DNA of 64,000 nt, from positions 62,001 through 126,000 of the forward strand of contig NZ_RSCL01000005.1 of NCBI RefSeq assembly GCF_003991905.1. The letters run 5' to 3'. The first letter of the stretch is position 1. Every line of letters starts with the position of its first letter. Position numbers and translations under genes: made by a program. Of this stretch, positions 16,677-24,722 are shown piece by piece. Under the pieces are notes generated by a model. It was not told the origin of the DNA. It did not search any database and saw nothing but the letters and a program-made list of their open reading frames with translations. This DNA is from Dulcicalothrix desertica PCC 7102. Lineage in GTDB: Bacteria; Cyanobacteriota; Cyanobacteriia; Cyanobacteriales; Nostocaceae.

Positions 16677-17783
16677 TTATACCTCCCTCATTCCAAGACC
16701 AAGAACTATCCCTAGTCCAGGACGTTGCATTGTTGGGTATTTTTCATCGTCGATAGCAAGAGAATTGGCGCCAACTGGGTCGATTTGGGTAGCAGGCAAA
16801 CTCAAGCGTTGAGTAAAGAACTCATCCATTTGTGCTAGTCCACCACCTGGACCTGCGAGCAGTATTTGCGCGACTTCTAGGTTTTCACTTTGATTCAAGT
16901 AGAAATCTATCGAACGACGCAATTCATCGGTGAGTTCTCCTAAAACCCTCATCATCGCTGCCATACCAGGGTTAACAGCAGTTTGCCCAGTTTTACCACC
17001 ATCCATTCCACTCGAAGGAATTGTCATCCCTTGTAACAGTTCCATATCGCGCGATGCTGGTAAATTCATCGCACGTGATAACGCCATTTGCATCTGATAC
17101 GTACCAATTGGTACTGTTCGTGAGAACTGTGGTACACCGTTGACAATAATCGCAATTTCCGTGCTGTCGAACTCAATATCAACCAACACAGCTGCTTCCT
17201 GTGGGCCAAACTGCCGTAGTTGTTCACGAATCGTCCGAATCAGTGCAAAACTGCTTATCTCTAGAACATCTACTTGTAACCCTGCCTGCTCAAATGTCCT
17301 GATATACGTATCAGTTACATCCTTGCGCGTTGCTACAAGTAATACCTGAACTTTTTCAATGCCATCTTCATCGACAAAGTAACCAAGTTTCTGATAATCT
17401 ACATCAGCTTCTTCGCGAGGATATGGCAAATACAACCCTGCTTCGTGGTTAAGCACCATTTCTCGCAGTTCTTTATCGTCTAACTCTGCTGGCACAGGTA
17501 TTAGACGCACAATAGAATCACGACCAGGTACGGCAGTTGCGACTCTAGAAACTTTGATTTTACTTTCGGCAAGTGCCTGCTGGATAATTTGTGCCATCGC
17601 TGGTGGGTCGGCAATTTGACCGTCAACGAAGACACCTTCGGGAACAGGAACCGATGCTAAAGCATCTAGTTTTAGACCTTGACGCTGTTTGCGAATACGG
17701 GCAATATTAACCCGTTGTGGCGCCAGCTCGATGCCCACCCCTTTATTCGATTTCCCAAATGGACTGTTAAAGCGTTTAAGCAC
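16677..17783 (-). CDS. pilM: Type IV pilus assembly ATPase-like protein PilM
   Basis: A 368-residue actin-like (FtsA/ASKHA fold) cytoplasmic protein. Visible features are GVGIELAPQRVNIARI (first phosphate loop), VATAVPGRDSIVRLIPVP, VLVDIEFDSTEIAII (second phosphate region) and ILLAGPGGGLAQMDEF (adenosine loop). PilM polymerises or rings beneath the membrane and binds the N-terminus of PilN. It is the first gene of the pilMNO(Q) unit; its 250-bp upstream region contains a B-type repeat doublet and is shared with the divergent sugar-binding protein gene. Confidence 0.94.
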   Translation of the reverse strand: MLKRFNSPFGKSNKGVGIELAPQRVNIARIRKQRQGLKLDALASVPVPEGVFVDGQIADPPAMAQIIQQALAESKIKVSRVATAVPGRDSIVRLIPVPAELDDKELREMVLNHEAGLYLPYPREEADVDYQKLGYFVDEDGIEKVQVLLVATRKDVTDTYIRTFEQAGLQVDVLEISSFALIRTIREQLRQFGPQEAAVLVDIEFDSTEIAIIVNGVPQFSRTVPIGTYQMQMALSRAMNLPASRDMELLQGMTIPSSGMDGGKTGQTAVNPGMAAMMRVLGELTDELRRSIDFYLNQSENLEVAQILLAGPGGGLAQMDEFFTQRLSLPATQIDPVGANSLAIDDEKYPTMQRPGLGIVLGLGMREV

Positions 17784-17844
17784 AGTTTTGACCGCAGAAC
17801 TGAAGAACTATGAAATATTTTTATGATTAAAGTACGAACTATCC

Positions 17845-17910
17845 AGAAACCGGGTTTCTTTGTAAAGGTCTACATAAAAACCAAAATCTCGGAACAGAAA
17901 CCCGGTTTCT
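17845..17910. repeat. B-type doublet (REPIN-like)
   Basis: Two 15-mers, AGAAACCGGGTTTCT (17845-17859) and AGAAACCCGGTTTCT (17896-17910), are exact reverse complements of each other and each is itself a 7-1-7 palindrome. They lie 36 bp apart. The same pairing recurs at 19341, 46379, 48622 and 58337. Confidence 0.9.
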
Positions 17911-18030
17911 TTGGTTTCAAATAATGATTTAGTTACACATACCCACTTACGAATTAATTTATTTAACCTATAATCACCGCAATTCTGTATTCGTCTTTTA
18001 CCCTTATTAACCCAAAAACCATCTTTCACA

Positions 18031-19335
18031 ATGATTCCTGTCCAAAAGTTTAAAAAACTAACAGTGTGTGCCTTACTTGGCTTATTGACAACCTGGATTG
18101 TCAGTTGTAGTACAGGCAACACCTCCAATACCACAAGCCAAACCTCAGAAAGCGGCGCCAAAATCGAGTTTTGGACCATGTCGTTGAAACCAAAGTTTAA
18201 CGACTACTTTCAAAACTTGATTACAAGTTTTGAATCGCAAAATCAAGGTATAAAGGTTAACTGGGTAGATATACCTTGGGATGGGATGGAGAACAAAATC
18301 TTAACAGCTGTTTCCGCAAAAACGCCACCTGATGTGGTGAACCTAAATCCTGGCTTCGCATCGCAATTAGCTGGACGAAACGCTTGGTTAGACTTAGACG
18401 CGAAAATTCCTGCTGATGTTCGTTCCTCCTATCTGCCCAACATATGGAAAGCGAGTACGTTAAACGGCAAGAGTTTCGGTATACCCTGGTACCTCACGAC
18501 TCGGTTAACCATTTATAACACTGATTTATTAAAACAGGCAGAGATAGCAAAAGTGCCCAGTACATATACTGAACTCGCACAAGTTGCTAAACAAATTAAA
18601 GACAAAACAGGTAAGTATGCCTTTTTTGTAACATTTGTCCCACAAGATTCAGGGGAAGTACTTGAGTCTTTCGTACAAATGGGAGTAAATTTGCTGGATG
18701 CATCGAACAAAGCAGCATTTAACACAGAGCAAGGTAAAGCAGCATTTCGGTACTGGGTAGACTTGTATAAAAACGGCTTACTTCCCAAAGAAGCACTTAC
18801 GAAAGGACACCGGCACGGCATAAACTTGTACCAGTCAGGAGAAACAGCAATGTTAACTTCTGGCCCAGAGTTTCTTAAAACAATTGCCCAAAATGCGCCT
18901 AAAATAGCTCAAGCAAGTTCCATAGCACCTCAGCTTACAGGTGAAACAGGCAAGAAAAACGTCGCAGTCATGAACGTCGTTATCCCCCGCGACACCAAAA
19001 AACCTGACGCAGCAGTAAAATTTGCCCTATATCTAACCAACGACCAAAACCAATTAGCTTTTGCCAAAGCTGCCAACGTCTTACCCTCAACCGTAAAAGC
19101 ATTAGCTGACAGCTACTTTAAAGAATTACCAGCAAATGCTGAAACCTACGACAAAGCGCGTACTGTAAGTGCCACCCAACTACAACAAGCAGAAGTACTA
19201 ACACCAACATTAAAGAACTTCAACGTTCTACAAAAAGCAATCTACGATAACCTCCAAGCAGCAATGCTAGATGAAAAAACCGTAGACCAAGCAATCGCAG
19301 ACGCCGAAAAAGAATGGAATAGTCAGCAAAGTTAA
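18031..19335 (+). CDS. ABC transporter sugar-binding lipoprotein (family 1 extracellular solute-binding)
   Basis: A 434-residue protein with an N-terminal signal and lipobox (TWIVSC, Cys near residue 26), so it is anchored to the membrane as a lipoprotein. The mature part is typical of family 1 solute-binding proteins: IEFWTMSLKPKFNDYFQNLITSFE, VDIPWDGMENKILTAVSAKTPPDVVNLNP and GIPWYLTTRLTIYNTDLLKQAEI. These bind sugars such as maltose-type oligosaccharides or glucosylglycerol for an ABC importer. No permease or ATPase genes are adjacent, so it is an orphan component; the substrate is unknown. B-type repeat doublets flank the gene on both sides. Confidence 0.92.
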   Translation: MIPVQKFKKLTVCALLGLLTTWIVSCSTGNTSNTTSQTSESGAKIEFWTMSLKPKFNDYFQNLITSFESQNQGIKVNWVDIPWDGMENKILTAVSAKTPPDVVNLNPGFASQLAGRNAWLDLDAKIPADVRSSYLPNIWKASTLNGKSFGIPWYLTTRLTIYNTDLLKQAEIAKVPSTYTELAQVAKQIKDKTGKYAFFVTFVPQDSGEVLESFVQMGVNLLDASNKAAFNTEQGKAAFRYWVDLYKNGLLPKEALTKGHRHGINLYQSGETAMLTSGPEFLKTIAQNAPKIAQASSIAPQLTGETGKKNVAVMNVVIPRDTKKPDAAVKFALYLTNDQNQLAFAKAANVLPSTVKALADSYFKELPANAETYDKARTVSATQLQQAEVLTPTLKNFNVLQKAIYDNLQAAMLDEKTVDQAIADAEKEWNSQQS

Positions 19336-19340
19336 AACCC

Positions 19341-19406
19341 AGAAACCGGGTTTCTTTCACACTAAGCAAAACAATCTTCAACCAAACAAAAAGAAACCCG
19401 GTTTCT
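19341..19406. repeat. B-type doublet (REPIN-like)
   Basis: AGAAACCGGGTTTCT (19341-19355) and its reverse complement (19392-19406), 36 bp apart, begin 5 bp after the stop of the solute-binding protein gene. The hairpins could act as a 3' end structure. Confidence 0.9.
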
Positions 19407-19443
19407 CAAACTCAACGCAAAAACTCGAATAACCGATTTCAAA

Positions 19444-19473
19444 GGACGGGGCAAGAGAAAGCCCATCCCACAA
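19444..19473. repeat. A-type palindromic repeat
   Basis: GGACGGGGCA and GCCCATCCCACAA form an imperfect inverted pair between two convergent genes. Confidence 0.65.
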
Positions 19474-19501
19474 AATTTTATAACCTACAACATTAAATAA
19501 A

Positions 19502-20668
19502 TTACTTCCACCGCACCAACATAATCACAGTAATCAAACTCATCACCAACATCATCACCGCTCCGGCGCCATAAGTAGCACTCAAACCAACTTTCAAACT
19601 CAAAGGTTGACTAATTAAAGGAGAACAAAATTGTCCCAGAAAAAAGCTAGTAGTCAACCCACCTAAAACTCGTCCGCGCGCCATCTGAGGAGTTATAGAA
19701 GTGAGGCAAAAAGTCATATTCGGTGTCAACAGCCCAAGCCCCAAACCCGTAATTGCCAACCCACCCATCACAACCGGAAAACTTTTTGCCAAACTAATAA
19801 ACCCATATCCAACAGCAATATTTAGAAAAGCAATTGCATAAATACTTAAAAAACTAAAACGCGATTTTATACGTTGATAAAGTAACGAAGTTACCGCCGA
19901 AAAAAACGTGGCAAAAGCAATTGCCAATCCACTCTGCGACGCATTTGCATTCACCAAATCTTTAAGATAAAACGGCAACTGCACTGGTATCATATAAAAC
20001 ACTATTTGCGATAAAAGTGCAGCAATATAAGTAGTAGCAATTACAGCTATCGGTAACTCCGTATTAGTTTCTTCACTTGAAATATCACCAGAACTATTTT
20101 TTATCGGTTCAGGCAATAAAAAAACAACACAGGGGATTAAAATTAAAGCGACCAAATAAATTAAAAATGGCAGGCGCCAATTAACATCAGCCAAAAAGCC
20201 GCCAAACGTCAGAAATACAACTCCTCCTAATGCCATAAACGCAGCTTGTAAACCCAGAAACTGTCCCCGTGCGGCGCCTACATAATAATCAGCAATTAAA
20301 GCAGTAGCAGTTACCATCACACCTGCCACACTCATCCCTAGCAAAGCGCGTCCAACTAAAATAAACCCTAAAGAATCTAACCACAAACCAGAACTTCCGG
20401 CTATACCATATACTGCTAAAGCAAGTGTCAGTAATGGCTTGCGTCCAAATTTGTCAATTAATACACCAACAATAGGGGCGCCAATAGCAATAAATAAAGC
20501 AGGCGCCGTTAACACCAACCTAACAAGAAAATCAGCATTATTAACCGAAGCAAAAAATTGCCGCATCGCAGGTAATGACGGGGCAATAGTAGCGCCTGCC
20601 ATAACCGTAAGCGTACTAACAAATAGTAAAGTCAAACGAACAGGTAGTGCATTTACTGGTTTATTCAT
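19502..20668 (-). CDS. Major facilitator superfamily transporter
   Basis: A 388-residue protein with about twelve hydrophobic segments. The MFS loop 2-3 motif reads GVLIDKFGRKPLL at about residues 63-75, followed by GRALLGMSVAGVMVTATALIADYY (helix 4-5, drug-exporter-like) and a repeat of the pattern in the second half. It most resembles multidrug or metabolite efflux proteins; the substrate cannot be told from sequence. The gene stands alone, convergent with the solute-binding protein gene. The N-terminus MNKPVNALPVRLTLLFVSTLTV enters directly into the first helix, so the start is credible. Confidence 0.88.
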   Translation of the reverse strand: MNKPVNALPVRLTLLFVSTLTVMAGATIAPSLPAMRQFFASVNNADFLVRLVLTAPALFIAIGAPIVGVLIDKFGRKPLLTLALAVYGIAGSSGLWLDSLGFILVGRALLGMSVAGVMVTATALIADYYVGAARGQFLGLQAAFMALGGVVFLTFGGFLADVNWRLPFLIYLVALILIPCVVFLLPEPIKNSSGDISSEETNTELPIAVIATTYIAALLSQIVFYMIPVQLPFYLKDLVNANASQSGLAIAFATFFSAVTSLLYQRIKSRFSFLSIYAIAFLNIAVGYGFISLAKSFPVVMGGLAITGLGLGLLTPNMTFCLTSITPQMARGRVLGGLTTSFFLGQFCSPLISQPLSLKVGLSATYGAGAVMMLVMSLITVIMLVRWK

Positions 20669-21005
20669 TGTGTTTATTTCGACGTTTATATTATTTTGTA
20701 ATTAAGCTTTGAAATTAATGTTTATTTTTTTTAGTCAACCAGTAATTAAATCGATGTCATTATGAACGTAGTGAAGAATCTTAGTTAAATTTAAGTTTGT
20801 AATACCAATTTAAGATGAAGCTGCAAATAATTAAATCCCCCCTGCCCCCCTTAATAAGGGGGGTAAGAGGAATAAAGCGTATCTTAATATAGAAATGGTA
20901 TAAGATGCTACCCTTTGGCAAAACTCCGTTTACGTTCCTCAGCATGACATAATTATAATGCTCCGTCTTGTTCCCCCCTTATTAAGGGGGGTTAGGGGAT
21001 TTTCT
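20669..21005. other. Gene-free stretch filled with palindromic repeats
   Basis: The 337 bp between the MFS gene and folC hold two CCCCCCTTAATAAGGGGGG-type hairpins (about 20840-20870 and 20973-20999) and a D-type unit (GATGCTACCCTTTGGCAAAA ... CAGCATGACAT, 20903-20950). I see no open frame with coding character and no RNA gene. Since the flanking genes both read leftward, the MFS promoter must lie here, upstream of 20668. Confidence 0.7.
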
Positions 21006-22313
21006 TCACTCTCTCATTCCTAAAAAATGACCAATTAAATACAGCGAACCGCACAGAACTACTAAATATGAAGGCGCCTTATCTATAGAATTATCAAAGT
21101 CAAAATAATTTAGTGGTAATGCAAAACTAGCATCCAGCGCTAATTTTAAATCTGGATAAGTTTGGCAAAAATTTAACTCTGGGCAAATAGTTAAAGCTAG
21201 TTCAGCCAATTCATTGGGTTTTGCTGAACTATGGTCAGGTACTGGCACTATATATAATCGGTCATTCGGTCGTAATAATGCTTTAAATACTTCGTCGTGT
21301 TCTTTGGTCGAAAGCATTCCCATAACCCAACTCACTGATTTGAGATTTAGAGAATCTATGTAATTACGTAATACTACAGCAGCAGCTGGATTATGGGCGC
21401 CATCAAGCAGCAATTTATAGTTTGTATTATTGTATTGCCACTGAGTCCACTGCATTCGACCGGGCCATTTTGTTTTTGCCATCCCTCGAATAATGGTGCC
21501 TTCTGTAATTTGCCAGCCTTGTTGTTGTAAAATTTCTAATACAGCTAATGCCAAGGCAGAATTAAATAGCTGAATTTGCCCTGCTAATGGCAAAGGATAT
21601 TTAATTGGTTTTGACTCAAAGATTGATGAATATTGTGCCCATCCTTCATCTAGCTGCAAAGCGGGTTGCGGTATATAAGTGGGACAATCTAATTTTTGAG
21701 CGCGCGTCAGTACTACTTCTTTGGCATCAAGCGGTAACTGCCCTACTACTACAGGACAACCAGCTTTGATAATTCCTGCTTTTTCGCGCGCGATGTCAGC
21801 AACAGTTGGGCCAAGCTGCTGCCAATGTTCTCTACTTATAGATGTAATGATAGATACCAGTGGTTGAGGACTAACATTAGTCGCATCTAGGCGCCCTCCT
21901 AACCCAACTTCAATAATGGCAATATCAACGTTTTGCTGGGCAAAATATAACCAAGCGGCTGCGGTAATTACTTCAAACTGTGTGGGTGATTCTTCATTCG
22001 GGTCAATTTTGGCTTGTACTTGAAGTATCACACTAGATAAATCTGGCTTTGATATTGGTTCTTGGTTTAGGGTAATACGCTCTGTCCAATCAACAAGATG
22101 AGGAGAAGTATAGCGTCCTGTTCGATAACCTGCTTCTGTGAGAACCGAAGACAGGTAAGCGCATACTGAACCTTTACCGTTTGTTCCCGCTACGTGAATA
22201 ACCGGAACTTGCAGGTGAGGGTTTCCTAAGTTCTCTAAAAGCTTATGTATCCTTTGGAGTCCTAGATGTACCCCAAAGCGTTGGAATGGTTTGATTATGG
22301 CGTCGATGTTCAC
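21006..22313 (-). CDS. folC: Folylpolyglutamate synthase / dihydrofolate synthase
   Basis: A 435-residue Mur-ligase-like enzyme. The P-loop GTNGKGSV is at residues 43-50, followed by GRYTSPHLVDWTERITLN; VEVGLGGRLDATN is the family's Omega-loop/Mg region, SREHWQQLGPTVADIAREKAGIIK and LLDGAHNP the remaining folate/ATP motifs. It adds glutamate to dihydropteroate (FolC1 activity) and to folates in the cytoplasm. The start MNIDAIIKPFQRFGVHLGLQRI is normal. psbY lies 46 bp upstream on the same strand, so co-transcription is possible although the functions are unrelated. Confidence 0.96.
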   Translation of the reverse strand: MNIDAIIKPFQRFGVHLGLQRIHKLLENLGNPHLQVPVIHVAGTNGKGSVCAYLSSVLTEAGYRTGRYTSPHLVDWTERITLNQEPISKPDLSSVILQVQAKIDPNEESPTQFEVITAAAWLYFAQQNVDIAIIEVGLGGRLDATNVSPQPLVSIITSISREHWQQLGPTVADIAREKAGIIKAGCPVVVGQLPLDAKEVVLTRAQKLDCPTYIPQPALQLDEGWAQYSSIFESKPIKYPLPLAGQIQLFNSALALAVLEILQQQGWQITEGTIIRGMAKTKWPGRMQWTQWQYNNTNYKLLLDGAHNPAAAVVLRNYIDSLNLKSVSWVMGMLSTKEHDEVFKALLRPNDRLYIVPVPDHSSAKPNELAELALTICPELNFCQTYPDLKLALDASFALPLNYFDFDNSIDKAPSYLVVLCGSLYLIGHFLGMRE

Positions 22314-22359
22314 AATTTATAATGAATGCCCACAGGCGAAGAACCTGGGGGCTTTGATT

Positions 22360-22485
22360 TTATGCTTCTCTGTTCAAAAAGGCTTGAACCTGTCTTAATG
22401 CAGCCGCTCCGATGTTGAATGCTGCCCAACCTGCTGCAACTGCGATAGGCGCCAACACTACTGCCACACGATAATCGATATCCAT
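22360..22485 (-). CDS. psbY: Photosystem II protein Y
   Basis: A 41-residue frame, [20 protein letters not shown] followed by [21 protein letters not shown], matches cyanobacterial PsbY: short acidic N-terminus, one transmembrane helix (about residues 6-28) and a basic C-terminal tail. PsbY is a peripheral low-molecular-weight subunit of the PSII core next to cytochrome b559. The ATG is preceded by GAGGGGAC, a good ribosome-binding site 7-8 bp upstream. At 126 bp it is easily missed by gene callers. It lies between folC and the hexapeptide-repeat gene, all on the minus strand. Confidence 0.9.
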   Translation of the reverse strand: MDIDYRVAVVLAPIAVAAGWAAFNIGAAALRQVQAFLNREA

Positions 22486-22609
22486 TATCAAGTCCCCTCT
22501 TTTAAGTTAAAGATTTAAGTTTTGTCAATTCTTCTCATTTTATTTTTAGCTAAAATGGTAAATTTTTCAAATTCTTCTTCGGTTTTATGTAAAGAATATT
22601 TACAATTTC

Positions 22610-23128
22610 CTAAAATCCCAGGTCATAACCTTTACCTGCGTGTACCAAAGCTAACTTTTTGTAACGTTCGGCGTGTTCGATTAATTCTGCTGCTTCTGAA
22701 GCAGAAACCTCACGCACGACTTTTCCGGGGACTCCCATAACGAGTGACTGCGGTGGTACATTTTTTGTTACAACAGCACCGGCGCCAATAATACTGCCCG
22801 CTCCTACCCTTACACCATCCAAAACAATGGCGCCAATGCCAATTAAACAGCCCCGCTCAATATAAGCTGAGTGAACTACCGCACGATGCCCAACGGTAAC
22901 ATAGTCTTCTAATATCGTTGGCTTTCCTGGGTCACCATGTAAAATGGCTCCGTCCTGAATGTTCGTACATTCGCCAATTTCAATTCGCTCGACATCTACC
23001 CGCACTACGGCAGAGTACCAAATGCTCGCACCCGCTTTCACTGTTACAGAACCAATAACCGAAGCAGTAGGAGCGACGAAAGAAGCTTGAGAAATGTCGC
23101 TTAAAGACCAGTAGGAAGATGTTGACAC
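22610..23128 (-). CDS. Gamma-carbonic anhydrase-like hexapeptide-repeat protein
   Basis: A 172-residue left-handed beta-helix protein with repeated [LIV]-G-x-x-x-x units (VGAGSIIGAGAVV). It keeps three His at positions 64 (ILHGDP), 81 and 86 (GHRAVVH), which correspond to the metal ligands of the Methanosarcina gamma-carbonic anhydrase Cam. The C-terminal helix (SASEAAELIEHAERYKKLA) is typical of the YrdA/PaaY/gamma-CA group. It might hydrate CO2, but many members of this group show no measurable activity. It trimerises in known relatives. It is a single-domain protein, not CcmM, since no RuBisCO small-subunit-like domains follow. Confidence 0.9.
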   Translation of the reverse strand: MSTSSYWSLSDISQASFVAPTASVIGSVTVKAGASIWYSAVVRVDVERIEIGECTNIQDGAILHGDPGKPTILEDYVTVGHRAVVHSAYIERGCLIGIGAIVLDGVRVGAGSIIGAGAVVTKNVPPQSLVMGVPGKVVREVSASEAAELIEHAERYKKLALVHAGKGYDLGF

Positions 23129-23405
23129 GATAGAATATAGGTAAATTAAGGAACGAAAGTGCTGATAGCCAAGTGGAAAGAATTAGTTATAAGTATTAGA
23201 TTATAGTTTTTATTTGTAAATCTAAACTTAAAGCTAAAAACTAACGAACCAAAACCATGAAATGCTATATGTGTGTTACGTTCGCAATTTCTTCCACCCC
23301 AGTTCATTACTTTTATATTGGTGATTATGCTTATGTAGTAAGTTAAAAATATAACTAGTATTTTTCAATGCTGGTGATCAACTGGTGATAAAAAAATATG
23401 TTTAA

Positions 23406-23927
23406 ATGCACTTCATGATGAACTCAGCTTTGCAGTACCCAATATTTGGTCCCGAAATTCAGTGTCCTCATTGCCGTCAAACTATTCCGGCACTGACACT
23501 TACTGATACCTATTTATGCCCTCGACATGGTGCATTTGAAGCCAACCCCAAAACCGGAGAACTCATCCATCTCCAGTCAGGACGACACTGGCGCCGATGG
23601 AACAACGAATGGTATCGCCAGCACACGCACCCAGATGGAATTCGTTTTGAAATTCATGAAGCCTTGGATAAACTTTATACACAAGGTTATCGGGCAACAC
23701 GAGTTATTATTGCCCGACGTTATCAGGAATTAATGGGTGGGTATTTAGAGCGAAGTACTCCCTGGCGTTCTGGACAGTCAGAGGGAGCATCTGCGCGACT
23801 TTACGGTTTACCCGTAGAGTTTAGCCCCGACCCAGATACTGAACCTTGTTGGGAAGTTATTAATTTTGATTTAGAAAAAGAACCAGGAGTCCCTGTTAGG
23901 TATCCATATTTTCGGTTGTTTGAATAA
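23406..23927 (+). CDS. Cyanobacterial conserved protein, TIGR02652-like
   Basis: A protein of up to 173 residues with an N-terminal zinc-ribbon-like pattern CPHC ... CPRH (residues about 24-27 and 41-44) followed by a conserved region rich in Arg, Trp and Tyr (SGRHWRRWNNEWYRQHTHPDGIRFEIHEALDKLYTQGYRATRVIIARRYQEL). I recognise it as the cyanobacterium-specific family named TIGR02652, whose function is unknown. Possible starts are ATGs at 23406, 23415 and 23418; homologues usually begin near MNxALQYPIFGPE, which favours 23418. No partner gene is adjacent on this strand upstream; the VOC gene follows after 83 bp. Confidence 0.8.
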   Translation: MHFMMNSALQYPIFGPEIQCPHCRQTIPALTLTDTYLCPRHGAFEANPKTGELIHLQSGRHWRRWNNEWYRQHTHPDGIRFEIHEALDKLYTQGYRATRVIIARRYQELMGGYLERSTPWRSGQSEGASARLYGLPVEFSPDPDTEPCWEVINFDLEKEPGVPVRYPYFRLFE

Positions 23928-23931
23928 ATCG

Positions 23932-23960
23932 AACCCGCACCTCATGTACCGGGCGGGTTT
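23932..23960 (+). terminator. Weak hairpin after the TIGR02652-like gene
   Basis: AACCCGC and GCGGGTT form a 7-bp stem with a 14-nt loop just after the stop codon, followed by only three T. A second CCCGCCC stretch lies shortly after, so this may be part of a repeat and not a true terminator. Confidence 0.3.
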
Positions 23961-24010
23961 ACTATATCCTGATAATATCCAAAATCTCGGTTAACCCGCC
24001 CCTACCCGTT

Positions 24011-24460
24011 ATGCATCACGCTTCAATTCGGACGGCAAATATTCATCGCGCTATTGCTTTCTACGAGCAGTTGGGCTTTTCTATTGCTGAACGTTTTACT
24101 ACTGGTTACACATTGGCTTGTTGGATGGAAGGATTAGGTAGCAGAATTGAATTAATTCAAATCCCTGAACCAAATCCTGCTCCAGATGCATTTGCAGACG
24201 AACACTATGTAGGGTATTATCATCTCTCATTCGATTTAACTGAATTGGCGCCTGATTTGCCCAGTTGGTTGGCTTCGTTACAAGAACGCTTTGCTGTACC
24301 TTCTCAAAGTTATCCTGATGGACTATTACCATTTAAAGTCCTTTTAGAGCCAACACAGCAGCAAATAGGCAGCAGCATCTACGAAGTTACTTTTATTGCC
24401 GATGCAGACGGTTTGCCTTTGGAATTTATTCGTGTTCTTTCAAAAATAAATTCCCAGTAA
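24011..24460 (+). CDS. VOC (glyoxalase/bleomycin-resistance fold) family protein
   Basis: A 149-residue protein with the start HHASIRTANIHRAIAFYEQLGFSIAERF, the classic first beta-alpha-beta unit of vicinal oxygen chelate proteins. His near residue 2-3, Glu in SRIELIQIP (about 56) and Glu in LPLEFIRV (near the end) could be metal ligands. VOC enzymes include glyoxalase I, dioxygenases and drug-binding proteins; no feature tells which this is. The central ADEHYVGYYHLSFDLTELAPDLPSWL segment is complete, so the protein looks functional. Confidence 0.85.
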   Translation: MHHASIRTANIHRAIAFYEQLGFSIAERFTTGYTLACWMEGLGSRIELIQIPEPNPAPDAFADEHYVGYYHLSFDLTELAPDLPSWLASLQERFAVPSQSYPDGLLPFKVLLEPTQQQIGSSIYEVTFIADADGLPLEFIRVLSKINSQ

Positions 24461-24722
24461 CTTTAACTAGATTAAAGTTATAAAAGCAACTTCGTTTACG
24501 TGTTTTCACTGCTATTGAGTTTGTTATTATAATTTTATTAGATAGGTGTTAATGCGCTAAATATCGCGATAAACTCGAATTTAACCGTATTTCCTTTGTT
24601 TCATCTGTATGGGAGAATAATCTTATCTGTAATGTTGCCGAGGCGACATAATCTGTCTTTAGGATTATACTATAGTCATAAAAAAATCTGTAGTTGAGTT
24701 TACAGATAATATCGTAAGATGC

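Noticed and set aside
24689-24704. TGTA-N8-TACA, a perfect NtcA-type box 19 bp before the M16 gene start
   Set aside because: The box is too close to the start codon for an activator at the usual -41.5 position, no -10 element lies at the right distance, and one or two such matches are expected by chance in 64 kb of AT-rich DNA.
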